DNA from: Lentibacillus lipolyticus
GTDB lineage: Bacteria > Bacillota > Bacilli > Bacillales > Amphibacillaceae
Reading direction: 5' to 3'
Assembly (NCBI GenBank): GCA_004145795.1
Contig: SEIO01000009.1
Coordinates: 1 to 64,000 of the forward strand
DNA: 64,000 nt
Below the pieces are notes generated by a model. That model was not told the origin of the DNA and searched no databases. It worked only from the letters and a program-made list of their open reading frames with translations. This document shows positions 27,601 to 37,794 of this stretch, one piece after another (position 1 is the first letter of the stretch; every line of letters begins with the position of its first letter). The translations under genes and the position numbers were made by a program.

Positions 27601-28524
27601 TCACTCCGATTTATTATCAGATGATAATTTTTCATTCAAGTGGTTTTGTACGTAATCTCTGATGTCATTATCGTCTGGAAGTCTTTGTATATTTTCCAGC
27701 GTTGCTGATATAACATCGTTTAAGAATTCCATTTCATCATTTTTAATGGCAAGGTTTTCAAGTGCATTCACATAGAAGTTCTCATTTTCATTAACTGTAA
27801 CAACCCACGTCGGGGCAAAAGACTGCTCCCCACTGGGAAGCGGTATTCTTCTATGAAAACCTAGCTTTACATCCGTTATTTCATCGCCTGGCCAAATTCT
27901 GTTGCCATCATACAAAACCTTTATCGCATCCATTGGTTCAATTAATGTCTTTTCTTCGGAAGGGGACTCAGCCTTCCCGAGCATTGTCTGTGTATAAAAC
28001 ATCATTTCGTTTTCATCATTAAGATAAATAATAATAACGCCATTTTGATTATAATAGATAGGATGGTCCTTTTTTTTCTGGAAAAAGATAAGCGTATTCA
28101 TTGATTTATTCCATGACCCAAAGGTGTAATTCTCAGGCAGGAGAATCCTGCTTTTAATCAGTTCATTAATGGTATCATCACCAGCATTATCCGGGATACT
28201 GACTGGTTCCTTAAAACGGGATAGGATCAGCGTTTGATCCAGAACTTCCACCTCTTGATTTTCCAGCGCACTGAAATAATCCAGTTCCTTATTCGCAAAC
28301 GTCCTTTTGCCTGCTGTAATATAGGATTCCTTTATCTCTTTCTCCGGCCATTCAGCACTGATTGTAATGTTTTCCGACTCGAGCTCCTGTTCCAGCGTTG
28401 TGCTGCCTGGACTTTCATATCCGAAATCTGATTCCTGCTGTTTATCAAAAAACATAAATAATAAATAAACATCAAGTGCTAGGAAGCAGAGGATAAACAG
28501 TGTCTTAATTTGTTTCCATTGCAT
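27601..28524 (-). CDS. walI: WalI (YycI), regulator of the WalK kinase
   Basis: 307 residues from the ATG at 28524, which follows AAGGAGGGAG; the upstream extension overlaps walH and is unlikely. One N-terminal membrane helix (about 5-25) is followed by an extracytoplasmic YycH/YycI-fold domain. With WalH it binds WalK in the membrane and inhibits it in B. subtilis. The start lies just 2 bases past the walH stop. Confidence 0.93.
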   Translation of the reverse strand: MQWKQIKTLFILCFLALDVYLLFMFFDKQQESDFGYESPGSTTLEQELESENITISAEWPEKEIKESYITAGKRTFANKELDYFSALENQEVEVLDQTLILSRFKEPVSIPDNAGDDTINELIKSRILLPENYTFGSWNKSMNTLIFFQKKKDHPIYYNQNGVIIIYLNDENEMMFYTQTMLGKAESPSEEKTLIEPMDAIKVLYDGNRIWPGDEITDVKLGFHRRIPLPSGEQSFAPTWVVTVNENENFYVNALENLAIKNDEMEFLNDVISATLENIQRLPDDNDIRDYVQNHLNEKLSSDNKSE

Positions 28525-28526
28525 CC

Positions 28527-29834
28527 TCAGCTCCCTCCTTTTTGGTTCATCATATCGTTGAATCTCATTTCCTGCCAACTGCCGCTGTACTTAATAAACC
28601 ATGCCGGTTCGAGTGTGATTGCATCTGCATCGCTCTGATACGTCAAGTCGTACCCAACCCGAATGTCTTCCACATGTTCTGGTTTATACGTTTTATCATT
28701 CTTTAGAAAATAAATGACATCATTGCCTGATGGCAGCTTTGTCGACTCCTTGCCAAGCAGATTTTCCAGACTGAACAGCGGACGGTTATACAGGTTGGGC
28801 TGATTCAGTTCTTGAATTCTGTATTGCTGCTCAATCACCGATGCATAGTTACTCCCGTATACCGGATAGCCATCATAGAACAGCTGATAACGAATCGTAT
28901 TGGCCGACTCAACGATATCCATCAAATTATATTCGTCCGTCCATCCCATATGATCGTTAATATTACTTTTGCTCAATTCCAGCAGTGCTTCCGGTTCCAT
29001 CCGTTCAAAAGGGGATTGCAGCGGGTTCTGAAACTCCATGGTCCGCCTGTTCTGGTAGACCCGCATAATACCACGTGCACTGTCAGTAAAATACACTTCA
29101 TTTTCGTTAAGCTGGTTTGGACTGACGATGTCCGGATTCCGGAATAATGCATTAACCATCTGATTAGAACTAATCTCTTGCACTGCAACTGATTTACTGG
29201 CCATTTCCATCTGGTATTTCGGTATATAAATAGGTGCCTGCGCCCCGTCAAAGCGCACATATTCTCTCAGCCCATCCAATGTCGTGAGTCGCTGCCATAG
29301 CTGATCGTATTTTTTGCTATTATTAACAACCGCCGTTGCCTGTTTATTACCATTCTGGGAAAGGAAAGTTAAATTCAGCGATGTAGCATCACTGTTAAAC
29401 GTAATGAACAGCCGTTTAAAACTCCAGTCAGATAAATAAGGGTCCTCATTGAACGTAAATAAGCTTGTGAGCATCGTTACAGGAATAACATCCGGAAAAG
29501 TGATTTCTATCTGGCTGTTTTCCGATGGCCGGCCATTAGCTTCTCCCGTCCAAAAATCGTATAACACCCAGGTACGCATATCCTGATACAGAAATTTACT
29601 ATCATTTGGACTGGAAAAACTGTAATAGTTCTGTCCATTTTGAAAAATGATCGACTTCGGCTCAATCAGACTTTGTATCGTTTCCTCATGCCCACCAAGG
29701 TCGACCCGATCCTCATACTGATCCTCCGGTAAATTTTCCACTTCCGGCTTATAATTCCACAGCCCAAATGAAAGCAGCAGGCTGAATCCGACGAGTATCC
29801 ATAATAAAATTGATTTGACGGTTTCAAGCTGCAT
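28527..29834 (-). CDS. walH: WalH (YycH), regulator of the WalK kinase
   Basis: 435 residues with one N-terminal membrane helix (about 5-25) and a large extracytoplasmic portion. The position between walK and walI and the length match YycH. The start overlaps the walK stop as TAATG, so the two are translationally coupled. With WalI it forms a membrane complex that restrains WalK. The sequence diverges faster than the kinase. Confidence 0.93.
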   Translation of the reverse strand: MQLETVKSILLWILVGFSLLLSFGLWNYKPEVENLPEDQYEDRVDLGGHEETIQSLIEPKSIIFQNGQNYYSFSSPNDSKFLYQDMRTWVLYDFWTGEANGRPSENSQIEITFPDVIPVTMLTSLFTFNEDPYLSDWSFKRLFITFNSDATSLNLTFLSQNGNKQATAVVNNSKKYDQLWQRLTTLDGLREYVRFDGAQAPIYIPKYQMEMASKSVAVQEISSNQMVNALFRNPDIVSPNQLNENEVYFTDSARGIMRVYQNRRTMEFQNPLQSPFERMEPEALLELSKSNINDHMGWTDEYNLMDIVESANTIRYQLFYDGYPVYGSNYASVIEQQYRIQELNQPNLYNRPLFSLENLLGKESTKLPSGNDVIYFLKNDKTYKPEHVEDIRVGYDLTYQSDADAITLEPAWFIKYSGSWQEMRFNDMMNQKGGS

Positions 29835-31660
29835 TATTGACCCCTCCGCTTCGTGTTCATTAGCGGGAGAGTAAAGAGAACGGTTGTCCCTTTACCTTCT
29901 TTGCTTTTCGCCCGTATGGTTCCATGATGGGCTTCGACAATCTCTTTGGCAATAGCCAGTCCAAGTCCAGTTCCGCCAAGCTTACGGGACCTTGCCTTAT
30001 CCGCCCGGTAAAAGCGGTCAAAGATTTTATCGACTTTATCCCGAGGAATACCCATACCTTCGTCCGACACACTTACCAGCAGCTGGCCCTGCTGTTTCAT
30101 TGCCCTGAACCGAATAGTGCCGCCTTCAGGAGAATATTTGATCGCATTGGAAATAACGTTATCAAGCACTTGGAACATTTTATCCTTGTCCATCCATACA
30201 TCATACGTTCCATTTGGCAAATCACGCTTCAGTTCTATTTCATTAGTTACATTCATTTCAAACCGATCAATAACATGATGGAAGAAATCTATAAAATTTG
30301 TCCGTCCCTTTTTCAATTCATGATTCTGATTATCCATTCTGGACAACTGCAATAAATCATTCACCATGCGAATCATCCGCTCTGTTTCGTTTCTGGTAAC
30401 ATCAAGAAATTTCGGTGCAATTTCTTGATCCTTCCATGCACCATCCGACAATGCTTCAATATAACTCCGCATCGTGGTCAGTGGTGTCCGCAGTTCATGC
30501 GATACATTGGAAACGAATTCCCTGCGCTCCCGCTCAACCTTCTCTTGTTCGGTCACGTCACTGAGTACTGTAATAAATCCAGTGATATCATCTTCCTCAT
30601 CAGACACCGTTGAAAACTTAGCTCGTATTAGGAAGATAGCCTCATCATCACTGAAATCAATAATCATTGATCCGTTATCAGGCAGCTCGGAAATATCAAC
30701 TTCGTTCTCGTCAAGCTGCAGCACATCCAAAAGAAGGGAACCCTGTGCAGCCTCTGGATCTTTACCAAGCAGCTCGGCCGCCGCATCATTCAGCAGTGTA
30801 ATAAAACCATTCCGGTCCGCTGCAATAACACCATCCGACATATTCGACAAGACACTGCTTAGCTTCCGTCGCTCCTCTTCAGTCAGTGCCCTGGAATGCT
30901 GCAGTTTTGCAGTTAAATTATTGAACGACTCTGCCAGCTGGCCAATCTCATCCTTTCCATACACATTTACTTGCCGGGAAAAATCCTCCCGTGCCATGGT
31001 CTGTGCCTGTTTGCGCATTTCCATGATTGGCTTCGTAATGGTACGAGCGACCAATATTCCGAGAAAGATAGAGACTGTAATGGCCAGTGCTGAACCCTGC
31101 ATAAAGATTTGATTAATATTCTCCAGCTGGCTGTACACACCTTCTAATGATGCCTCAATATAAAGTGCACCCACCTGTGTTTCTTCATCATCAAAAATCG
31201 GTACCGCTCGCACATATACCAAATTACGCTCTGAATTGTACTGCTTTTTCTCTTCCTGACTGCCGTAAAGAACAGCATTGCGAACAATCTCGTTGGTCAT
31301 CTTTTTCCCGATGTTTCGATTGCCCGTATTGTCGCTTGATGCAACAATTCTGCTCTGCATGTTGACAACCTGAATATTATGAATGTCTTCCGTATCATTC
31401 ACGGTGACGATATCCTGTACTTCCTGGTAAAGTGTTGGCCCATTGCCATCTTCAGGCCGGTCTTTGCTGAACGCCTGCGTAAGGTTGACTTTAAGAATTT
31501 CCACACTCGCATTAATCGACTGTTCAAAGTTGTCATTCAGCTCTGTTTCCAGCCCTCGTGCAAAATACGCACTGATTAATTGGGTGGAAATCAGCAGAAG
31601 CAAAATGAAAATAATGATGAATTTCAGTTGTATCGAGCGAAAAAAGCCTACTTTATTCAT
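29834..31660 (-). CDS. walK: WalK sensor histidine kinase
   Basis: 608 residues. Two membrane helices (about 12-30 and 182-203) enclose an extracytoplasmic Cache-like domain. HAMP (about 205-255) and PAS (about 265-370) follow. The HisKA motif is FVSNVSHELRTPLTTMRSY with the phosphorylated His near 386. The ATPase domain has NVISNAIKYSPEGG, DEGMGIP and GGTGLGLAI. It senses peptidoglycan metabolism state and phosphorylates WalR. The ATG lies 9 bases past the walR stop. Usually essential in Firmicutes. Confidence 0.97.
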   Translation of the reverse strand: MNKVGFFRSIQLKFIIIFILLLLISTQLISAYFARGLETELNDNFEQSINASVEILKVNLTQAFSKDRPEDGNGPTLYQEVQDIVTVNDTEDIHNIQVVNMQSRIVASSDNTGNRNIGKKMTNEIVRNAVLYGSQEEKKQYNSERNLVYVRAVPIFDDEETQVGALYIEASLEGVYSQLENINQIFMQGSALAITVSIFLGILVARTITKPIMEMRKQAQTMAREDFSRQVNVYGKDEIGQLAESFNNLTAKLQHSRALTEEERRKLSSVLSNMSDGVIAADRNGFITLLNDAAAELLGKDPEAAQGSLLLDVLQLDENEVDISELPDNGSMIIDFSDDEAIFLIRAKFSTVSDEEDDITGFITVLSDVTEQEKVERERREFVSNVSHELRTPLTTMRSYIEALSDGAWKDQEIAPKFLDVTRNETERMIRMVNDLLQLSRMDNQNHELKKGRTNFIDFFHHVIDRFEMNVTNEIELKRDLPNGTYDVWMDKDKMFQVLDNVISNAIKYSPEGGTIRFRAMKQQGQLLVSVSDEGMGIPRDKVDKIFDRFYRADKARSRKLGGTGLGLAIAKEIVEAHHGTIRAKSKEGKGTTVLFTLPLMNTKRRGQ

Positions 31661-31669
31661 GACCCTTGT

Positions 31670-32374
31670 TTACTCCTGTTCGGGGTTGCGCAAATAGTAG
31701 CCGACTCCACGGCGAGTAACAATCCACGTTGGGTTGCTCGGGTTTTCTTCAATTTTTTCGCGAAGGCGGCGAACCGTCACATCGACCGTCCGTACGTCAC
31801 CAAAGTAATCGTAACCCCATACTGTTTCAAGTAAATGTTCACGTGTCATCACTTGACCGATATGACGAGCCAGGTAATGAAGCAATTCAAACTCACGGTG
31901 GGTTAGCTCGACATGCTCCCCATCCCGTGTGACGGCATATGCATCAGGTTGAATTTCCAGTCTGCCAATCCTAATATTTTTCGTTGTTTGGACACCGTCA
32001 TCCGGAGCCTGCTGCTGTCTGCGCAAATTCGCTTTCACCCGGGCAATCAGCTCCCGATTACTGAATGGCTTCGTCACATAGTCATCCGCACCAAGCTCCA
32101 GGCCGAGCACTTTATCAATTTCGGCATCTTTCGCCGTTAACATGATGATTGGCATCGAATGCGTTTTGCGAATTTCCCGGCAGACTTCATTCCCATCCTT
32201 GTTCGGCAGCATAATATCTAAGAGGATAAGTTCCGGATCTTCCTCCTTGGCTAGCTGAATTGCTTCGTCACCTTCATACGCTACGAGTACTTCATAGCCT
32301 TCTTTATCTAAATTAAATTTTAAAATATCTGCTATTGGCTGTTCATCGTCGACAACTAAAATTTTTTGACTCAT
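31670..32374 (-). CDS. walR: WalR response regulator (OmpR family)
   Basis: 234 residues from the ATG at 32374 after AAGGAAG; an in-frame extension lacks support. The receiver domain starts [16 protein letters not shown], with the phospho-acceptor Asp in [13 protein letters not shown] and Lys in [13 protein letters not shown]. The winged-helix C-terminus ends [33 protein letters not shown], nearly identical to B. subtilis WalR. It controls autolysin and cell-wall genes. A WalR-type direct repeat lies before the M23 gene just downstream, at 34363. Confidence 0.98.
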   Translation of the reverse strand: MSQKILVVDDEQPIADILKFNLDKEGYEVLVAYEGDEAIQLAKEEDPELILLDIMLPNKDGNEVCREIRKTHSMPIIMLTAKDAEIDKVLGLELGADDYVTKPFSNRELIARVKANLRRQQQAPDDGVQTTKNIRIGRLEIQPDAYAVTRDGEHVELTHREFELLHYLARHIGQVMTREHLLETVWGYDYFGDVRTVDVTVRRLREKIEENPSNPTWIVTRRGVGYYLRNPEQE

Positions 32375-32565
32375 CAGCGTCACTTCCTTTTCAAAAAGGT
32401 TCTTCTTCATATTGGTGGGTAGGGATGTAAACCCAGTATTATTTATTCATCTTGTCTTTTATTGATTCTATTCCCCATTCTATCGCACTTTATTTAAAAT
32501 GTCTTATGTTAGAGGCAAAAATTACGGGGGGAACGCACAAACGAAGTGGAAAATGCCGTGTGAAT

Positions 32566-32602
32566 AAAAAGACTGACCCATGTCATGCGATATGAGTCAG
32601 TC
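32566..32602 (-). terminator. Terminator of the M23 peptidase gene
   Basis: GACTGACTCAT faces ATG.GTCAGTC, followed by TTTTTATT on the minus strand. It lies 40 bases past the stop at 32643. Confidence 0.85.
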
Positions 32603-32642
32603 GTAGATTTGTATTTAAAGGCTACTTCCTTTGAAAAACGTT

Positions 32643-34133
32643 TTAAAAATACTTCTGCGGGTTTTGCAGGGATCCGTGTTTATATACTTCAAAATGCAGA
32701 TGGAGGCCTGTTGAGTTTCCTGTTGTTCCCATAACCCCGATTTTTCGGCCTTTTTCTATTGTTTGGCCAGGGCTGACATTGATGGATGCGAGGTGTGCAT
32801 AAACGGTGCGCACCCCATTGTTATGATCAATCACAATTTTATTGCCATAACCACTGCTGTCCCAGCCGGCAGAAACAACGGTACCGTTATCGGCGGCAAC
32901 GATGGAGCGACTGCTTGGTCCGGCAATGTCCATGCCTTTATGCATTGATCCCCAGCGCATGCCCATACCGCTGGAAACATAGCCACCGACAGCTGGCCAG
33001 CTCAGGTTGCCTGTTCCGCGAGACGGGACAACCTTTGTTCCTTTAACAATAATCTTCTGCACTGGTTCTCTCGTAATTTTTTCGTCAACAGTATTCCTGT
33101 CGGTAACATGGTCATTATGTGTCTCCAGTGTATAATGAACAATTTTCTCTCCTTCCGAACCTTGCTGTCTTACTTTCTGTTCCCCTTTATAAAGGTCGTC
33201 GGATTCAATAACCTTCGTTTCATAATCAATCGTTTCTTTCGCCTTTGTTTCCTTTTTGACAATTACATCGACAAATGGCTGGTAATCAGTCACATGAATT
33301 TCCTGGCCAATTTGCAAAACCGAGGTTTCTTTGAGCCCGTCATTTAAATCCAGCAATTGATCAAGCGTTAAATCATAGTTTTCAGCGATCTCAACCAATG
33401 CTTCTCCTTCGCGGACCTTATGCACCTCATCAGCCAGTGTGCCTTTTTCAAGCTTTTTGAGACCTTGCTCTTTCGTCAAAATATTGGATGGCGCCGCTTT
33501 TCCTTCTTCCAGTGAAACATTTTCTGATAGTGTTACGTCTGTAATAATAGACTCTCCGGTATCCAAATCATCGCTGTCCTGTTTCTTATTCACGAGTGTT
33601 TCCATGTCATAACCGTCTTTGTCGTCTTCCTGTTCCTTACTTGTGAGTTTGTCGAGAACATCCATATCGACAAATTTAGCTTTATAAGCTTTCAGCGCTT
33701 GTTTAGCGATTTTTTCATCTTTAAAATAGCCAACTTGGCTGTCCCCAATTTTCAATTCTATCGCTTCCGCTTTGACGGAAAGCTTGTCTTTCAAATAGGA
33801 ACTTACGCCACTGTTATCATAGGATGGATTGAACACGCGTTCCGGAACGATGGAGACATCCTCACCGATACGCAGCGATAAATCCTTAAAATCCGATTCT
33901 TTCTTTTCAACTTTGGCCTTCATAATGTTCTGGATGGCTTCTTTATCATTTACTTTGCCAACATGTTTGCTATCAACGTAAACGTGGTATATTTTTTCCA
34001 GCGCCCCGTCGCCTTCTGCTGCATATGCTGTGGTGAATGTCAGTGACAGCCCTAAGCACGTCATAACTGCAATTTTGGCCAGCATATGCAGCTTGTATGA
34101 AGGACGGCGGGGCTGTTTTTTCCGTTTCAACAA
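32643..34133 (-). CDS. Secreted M23 peptidoglycan endopeptidase with LysM and G5-like domains
   Basis: 496 residues with a TTG start preceded by AAGGGGAG. The N-terminal signal peptide (about 14-38, cleavage near AYA-AEG) is followed by a long region of repeated mixed folds. A LysM-like segment is near 240-285 (VREGEALVEIAENYDLTLDQLLDLN). A G5-like domain is near 287-365. The C-terminal M23 zinc peptidase (about 375-496) has HKGMDIAGP and HLHFE, the two metal-ligand motifs. It would cleave cross-links in peptidoglycan at the wall. The gene lies directly upstream of walR in chromosome order, with a WalR-like site about 230 bases before its start. Confidence 0.94.
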   Translation of the reverse strand: MLKRKKQPRRPSYKLHMLAKIAVMTCLGLSLTFTTAYAAEGDGALEKIYHVYVDSKHVGKVNDKEAIQNIMKAKVEKKESDFKDLSLRIGEDVSIVPERVFNPSYDNSGVSSYLKDKLSVKAEAIELKIGDSQVGYFKDEKIAKQALKAYKAKFVDMDVLDKLTSKEQEDDKDGYDMETLVNKKQDSDDLDTGESIITDVTLSENVSLEEGKAAPSNILTKEQGLKKLEKGTLADEVHKVREGEALVEIAENYDLTLDQLLDLNDGLKETSVLQIGQEIHVTDYQPFVDVIVKKETKAKETIDYETKVIESDDLYKGEQKVRQQGSEGEKIVHYTLETHNDHVTDRNTVDEKITREPVQKIIVKGTKVVPSRGTGNLSWPAVGGYVSSGMGMRWGSMHKGMDIAGPSSRSIVAADNGTVVSAGWDSSGYGNKIVIDHNNGVRTVYAHLASINVSPGQTIEKGRKIGVMGTTGNSTGLHLHFEVYKHGSLQNPQKYF

Positions 34134-34260
34134 TGCTGTACTCCCCTTTTTGCCAACGCGATATATGTATTTTTTTGAAAAATCTTCTGTATCCCCTCTA
34201 ATAATCTACCATAATTTCACTGGTGGAAAAATAGTGTAAGTACAATTGTAAATGAATTGT

Positions 34261-34284
34261 ATTATAGATTACATTTTTTTACAT
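34261..34284 (-). promoter_or_regulatory. Putative -10 and near-WalR repeat upstream of the M23 gene
   Basis: On the minus strand TGTAAA-N4-TGTAAT (34283-34268) is followed directly by TATAAT (34266-34261). No good -35 is visible, as expected for an activator-dependent promoter. The spacing of the repeat is one base shorter than the WalR consensus. Confidence 0.4.
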
Positions 34285-34362
34285 ATTTAGAGCATTTTTG
34301 CGTGCTGGCATGCATTGAAAAGCATGACTTTTAGTATTTAAACGAAAAATGAGTGCCTTTTT

Positions 34363-34379
34363 GTTACACGTTTGTTACA
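34363..34379 (-). promoter_or_regulatory. WalR-binding direct repeat
   Basis: TGTAAC-N5-TGTAAC on the minus strand, an exact match to the WalR consensus TGTWAH-N5-TGTWAH. It lies about 230 bases upstream of the M23 endopeptidase start and in the same orientation. Confidence 0.75.
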
Positions 34380-34409
34380 AATAATGACAAAGTTGTAATG
34401 AATGCATGC

Positions 34410-34441
34410 AAAAACCCCTAAACCAACAGGCTTAGGGGCTC
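34410..34441 (-). terminator. Terminator of purA
   Basis: AGCCCCTAA faces TTAGGGGT (stem about 8) and TTTTTG follows on the minus strand. It starts 24 bases past the purA stop. Confidence 0.8.
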
Positions 34442-34464
34442 TTTATCACAGATTTCTATACGTT

Positions 34465-35769
<1,305 letters not shown>

Positions 35770-35801
35770 CTAATATTTGTTTTTTCGTCACTAACAGCAT
35801 A

Positions 35802-35830
35802 ATTCTATCAACAAAAAACTGTATTGTCAA
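35802..35830 (-). promoter_or_regulatory. purA promoter
   Basis: TTGACA (35830-35825) and TAGAAT (35807-35802) with a 17-base spacer on the minus strand, 51 bases before the purA start. A good sigma-A match. Confidence 0.75.
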
Positions 35831-35833
35831 ATG

Positions 35834-35878
35834 AAACACGAACGATTTTAATTTTATACCAATAAACATTCGCAAAGT
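35834..35878 (-). promoter_or_regulatory. PurBox-like inverted pair upstream of purA
   Basis: Two degenerate CGAA/TTCG half-sites face each other about 26 bases apart, just upstream of the -35. The better box (35834-35846) matches about 10 of 13 consensus positions. The arrangement resembles PurR control regions of Bacillus pur genes. Confidence 0.45.
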
Positions 35879-35886
35879 TCAATACT

Positions 35887-35922
35887 AAGAAAAAACCAGC
35901 TCCATAATCATGAAGCTGGTTA
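35887..35922 (-). terminator. Terminator of the replicative helicase gene
   Basis: AACCAGCT faces AGCTGGTT with a CATGATTATG-type partially paired loop, then TTTTTTC on the minus strand. It overlaps the stop of the helicase gene. Confidence 0.85.
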
Positions 35923-37293
35923 CGCTTGGACGGGTTCTGGCGGGACATCACTTTCCGAGTAACGGTGATCCAAATCGACGAACTTATTGTATTCTTTAAC
36001 AAAGGCTAATTCAACATCGCCAACCGGGCCATTTCGCTGCTTAGAAATAATAATTTCAATGATATTCTGTTTTTCTGATTCCTGATCATAGTAATCATCC
36101 CGGTACAAGAAGCCAACAATATCCGCGTCCTGCTCAATACTCCCGGATTCACGCAAGTCGGACATCATTGGCCGTTTATCCTGACGTGCTTCCACACCAC
36201 GCGAAAGCTGGGATAAGGCAATTAACGGCACATTCAATTCTCGCGCAAGTGCTTTTAGGGCACGCGATATTTCTGATACTTCCTGCTGTCTGTTTTCACG
36301 TGAGTTGCCATTGCCCTGAATAAGCTGCAAGTAATCAATCAGAATCATTCCTAGACCATGTTCCTGCTTCAGACGCCGGCACTTCGAGCGAATCTCACTC
36401 ACTCGGATCCCGGGGGAATCATCAATATAAATACCTGCATTGGAAAGGCTCCCCATCGCCATGGTCAGCTTACTCCAGTCGTCGGCTTCAAGTTTACCTG
36501 TTCGCAGCCGCTGCGCATCAATGTTGCCTTCCGCACAAAGCATACGGGAAACAAGCTGATCGGCACCCATCTCGAGACTGAATATCGCAACATTTTCATT
36601 TGTTTTAATCGCAACATTCTGTGCAATATTTAATGCAAACGCCGTTTTACCTACCGATGGACGGGCAGCAATAATAATCAAATCATTCCGCTGAAAACCG
36701 GATGTAATTTGGTCCAAGTCCCGAAATCCTGTCGGAATGCCAGTTATATCGCCATCATGATGATGAAGCTGTTCAATATTATCATAGACATCAATAAGGA
36801 CGTCTTTAATCGATTTAAAAGCCCCGGTATTTTTCCGTCCGGACACTTCCAATATATTTTTCTCCGCTTCGTTCAGGACATCTTCTACATCCTCTTCCGT
36901 TGAAAAACCGGATGTGACAATATCGGTGGCCGTCCGAATTAATCTGCGGAGCAATGCTTTTTCTTCAACAATCTTACTGTAGTACACAATATTGGCCGCT
37001 GTCGGGACACTGCCGGCCAAGTCAGACAGATAAGCCACCCCGCCTGCTTCGTCCAATTTTTTTTCATTCGATAATAGGGTGGTCACCGTGACAAGGTCAA
37101 TCGGTTCACCTCTGTCGGTCAGCTTCAGCATCGCATCGAAAATCCGCTGATGGCTCGCCCGGTAAAAATCATCGGGCATAAGACGCTCAGCGGCAGTTGG
37201 CATCGCATCGGGTTCAAGGAAGATCGCACCGATGACTGCCTGTTCCGCTTCAATGTTATGCGGTGGTGTACGGTCATTCCATAGTTCACTCAT
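35920..37293 (-). CDS. dnaB: Replicative DNA helicase (DnaB family; named DnaC in B. subtilis)
   Basis: 457 residues from the ATG at 37293, after AAGGGGGAG. The N-terminal helical domain starts TPPHNIEAEQAVIGAIFLEPDA. The RecA-type motor has the P-loop AARPSVGKTAFALN, LIDYLQLIQG and ISKQRNGPVG. It forms the hexameric helicase at the fork. Gene order rplI-dnaB-purA is as in other Bacillaceae. It begins 55 bases after rplI and may be cotranscribed with yybS-gdpP-rplI. Confidence 0.97.
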   Translation of the reverse strand: MSELWNDRTPPHNIEAEQAVIGAIFLEPDAMPTAAERLMPDDFYRASHQRIFDAMLKLTDRGEPIDLVTVTTLLSNEKKLDEAGGVAYLSDLAGSVPTAANIVYYSKIVEEKALLRRLIRTATDIVTSGFSTEEDVEDVLNEAEKNILEVSGRKNTGAFKSIKDVLIDVYDNIEQLHHHDGDITGIPTGFRDLDQITSGFQRNDLIIIAARPSVGKTAFALNIAQNVAIKTNENVAIFSLEMGADQLVSRMLCAEGNIDAQRLRTGKLEADDWSKLTMAMGSLSNAGIYIDDSPGIRVSEIRSKCRRLKQEHGLGMILIDYLQLIQGNGNSRENRQQEVSEISRALKALARELNVPLIALSQLSRGVEARQDKRPMMSDLRESGSIEQDADIVGFLYRDDYYDQESEKQNIIEIIISKQRNGPVGDVELAFVKEYNKFVDLDHRYSESDVPPEPVQA

Positions 37294-37347
37294 CGGCTTC
37301 TCCCCCTTCACAGCGACATATGCCCTTGAACAAAAACATCATGCAGG

Positions 37348-37794
37348 TCACGCCTCCGCGACATGAACGTTAATCGTTCCGGTAACATCTTGGTGTAACT
37401 TGACGGGAACCTTGGTATAGCCAAGGGTCCGGATTGGGCTGTCCAAATCAATTTTCCGTTTATCAATTTTATAGCCATAATCCTTTTTCAGCGTATCAGC
37501 AATGTGCTTAGACGTAATGGAACCAAACAGACGTCCACCGTCCCCGGATTTGGCTTTTATTTCAACAGTCAAATCAGCGAGTTCATTTTTAAGCAATTCT
37601 GCTTCCTTTTTCACTTCCTCTTCTTGCTGCTGTTGTTTTTTCTTTTTTGCTTCCAGCGCTTTCAAGTTTCCAGGAGTAGCTTCCTCCGCGAGATTGTTTT
37701 TCAGGAGGTAGTTGCGGGCATAGCCGTCTGAAACATCTTTCACTTCACCTTTTTTCCCTTTGCCTTTCACGTCTTTTGTAAATATTACTTTCAT
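37348..37794 (-). CDS. rplI: Ribosomal protein bL9
   Basis: 148 residues: the N-terminal [21 protein letters not shown], the central long helix (Lys/Gln/Glu-rich, about 45-75) and the C-terminal globular part. It binds 23S rRNA domain V. The start overlaps the gdpP stop by four bases, so translation is coupled. Confidence 0.97.
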   Translation of the reverse strand: MKVIFTKDVKGKGKKGEVKDVSDGYARNYLLKNNLAEEATPGNLKALEAKKKKQQQQEEEVKKEAELLKNELADLTVEIKAKSGDGGRLFGSITSKHIADTLKKDYGYKIDKRKIDLDSPIRTLGYTKVPVKLHQDVTGTINVHVAEA

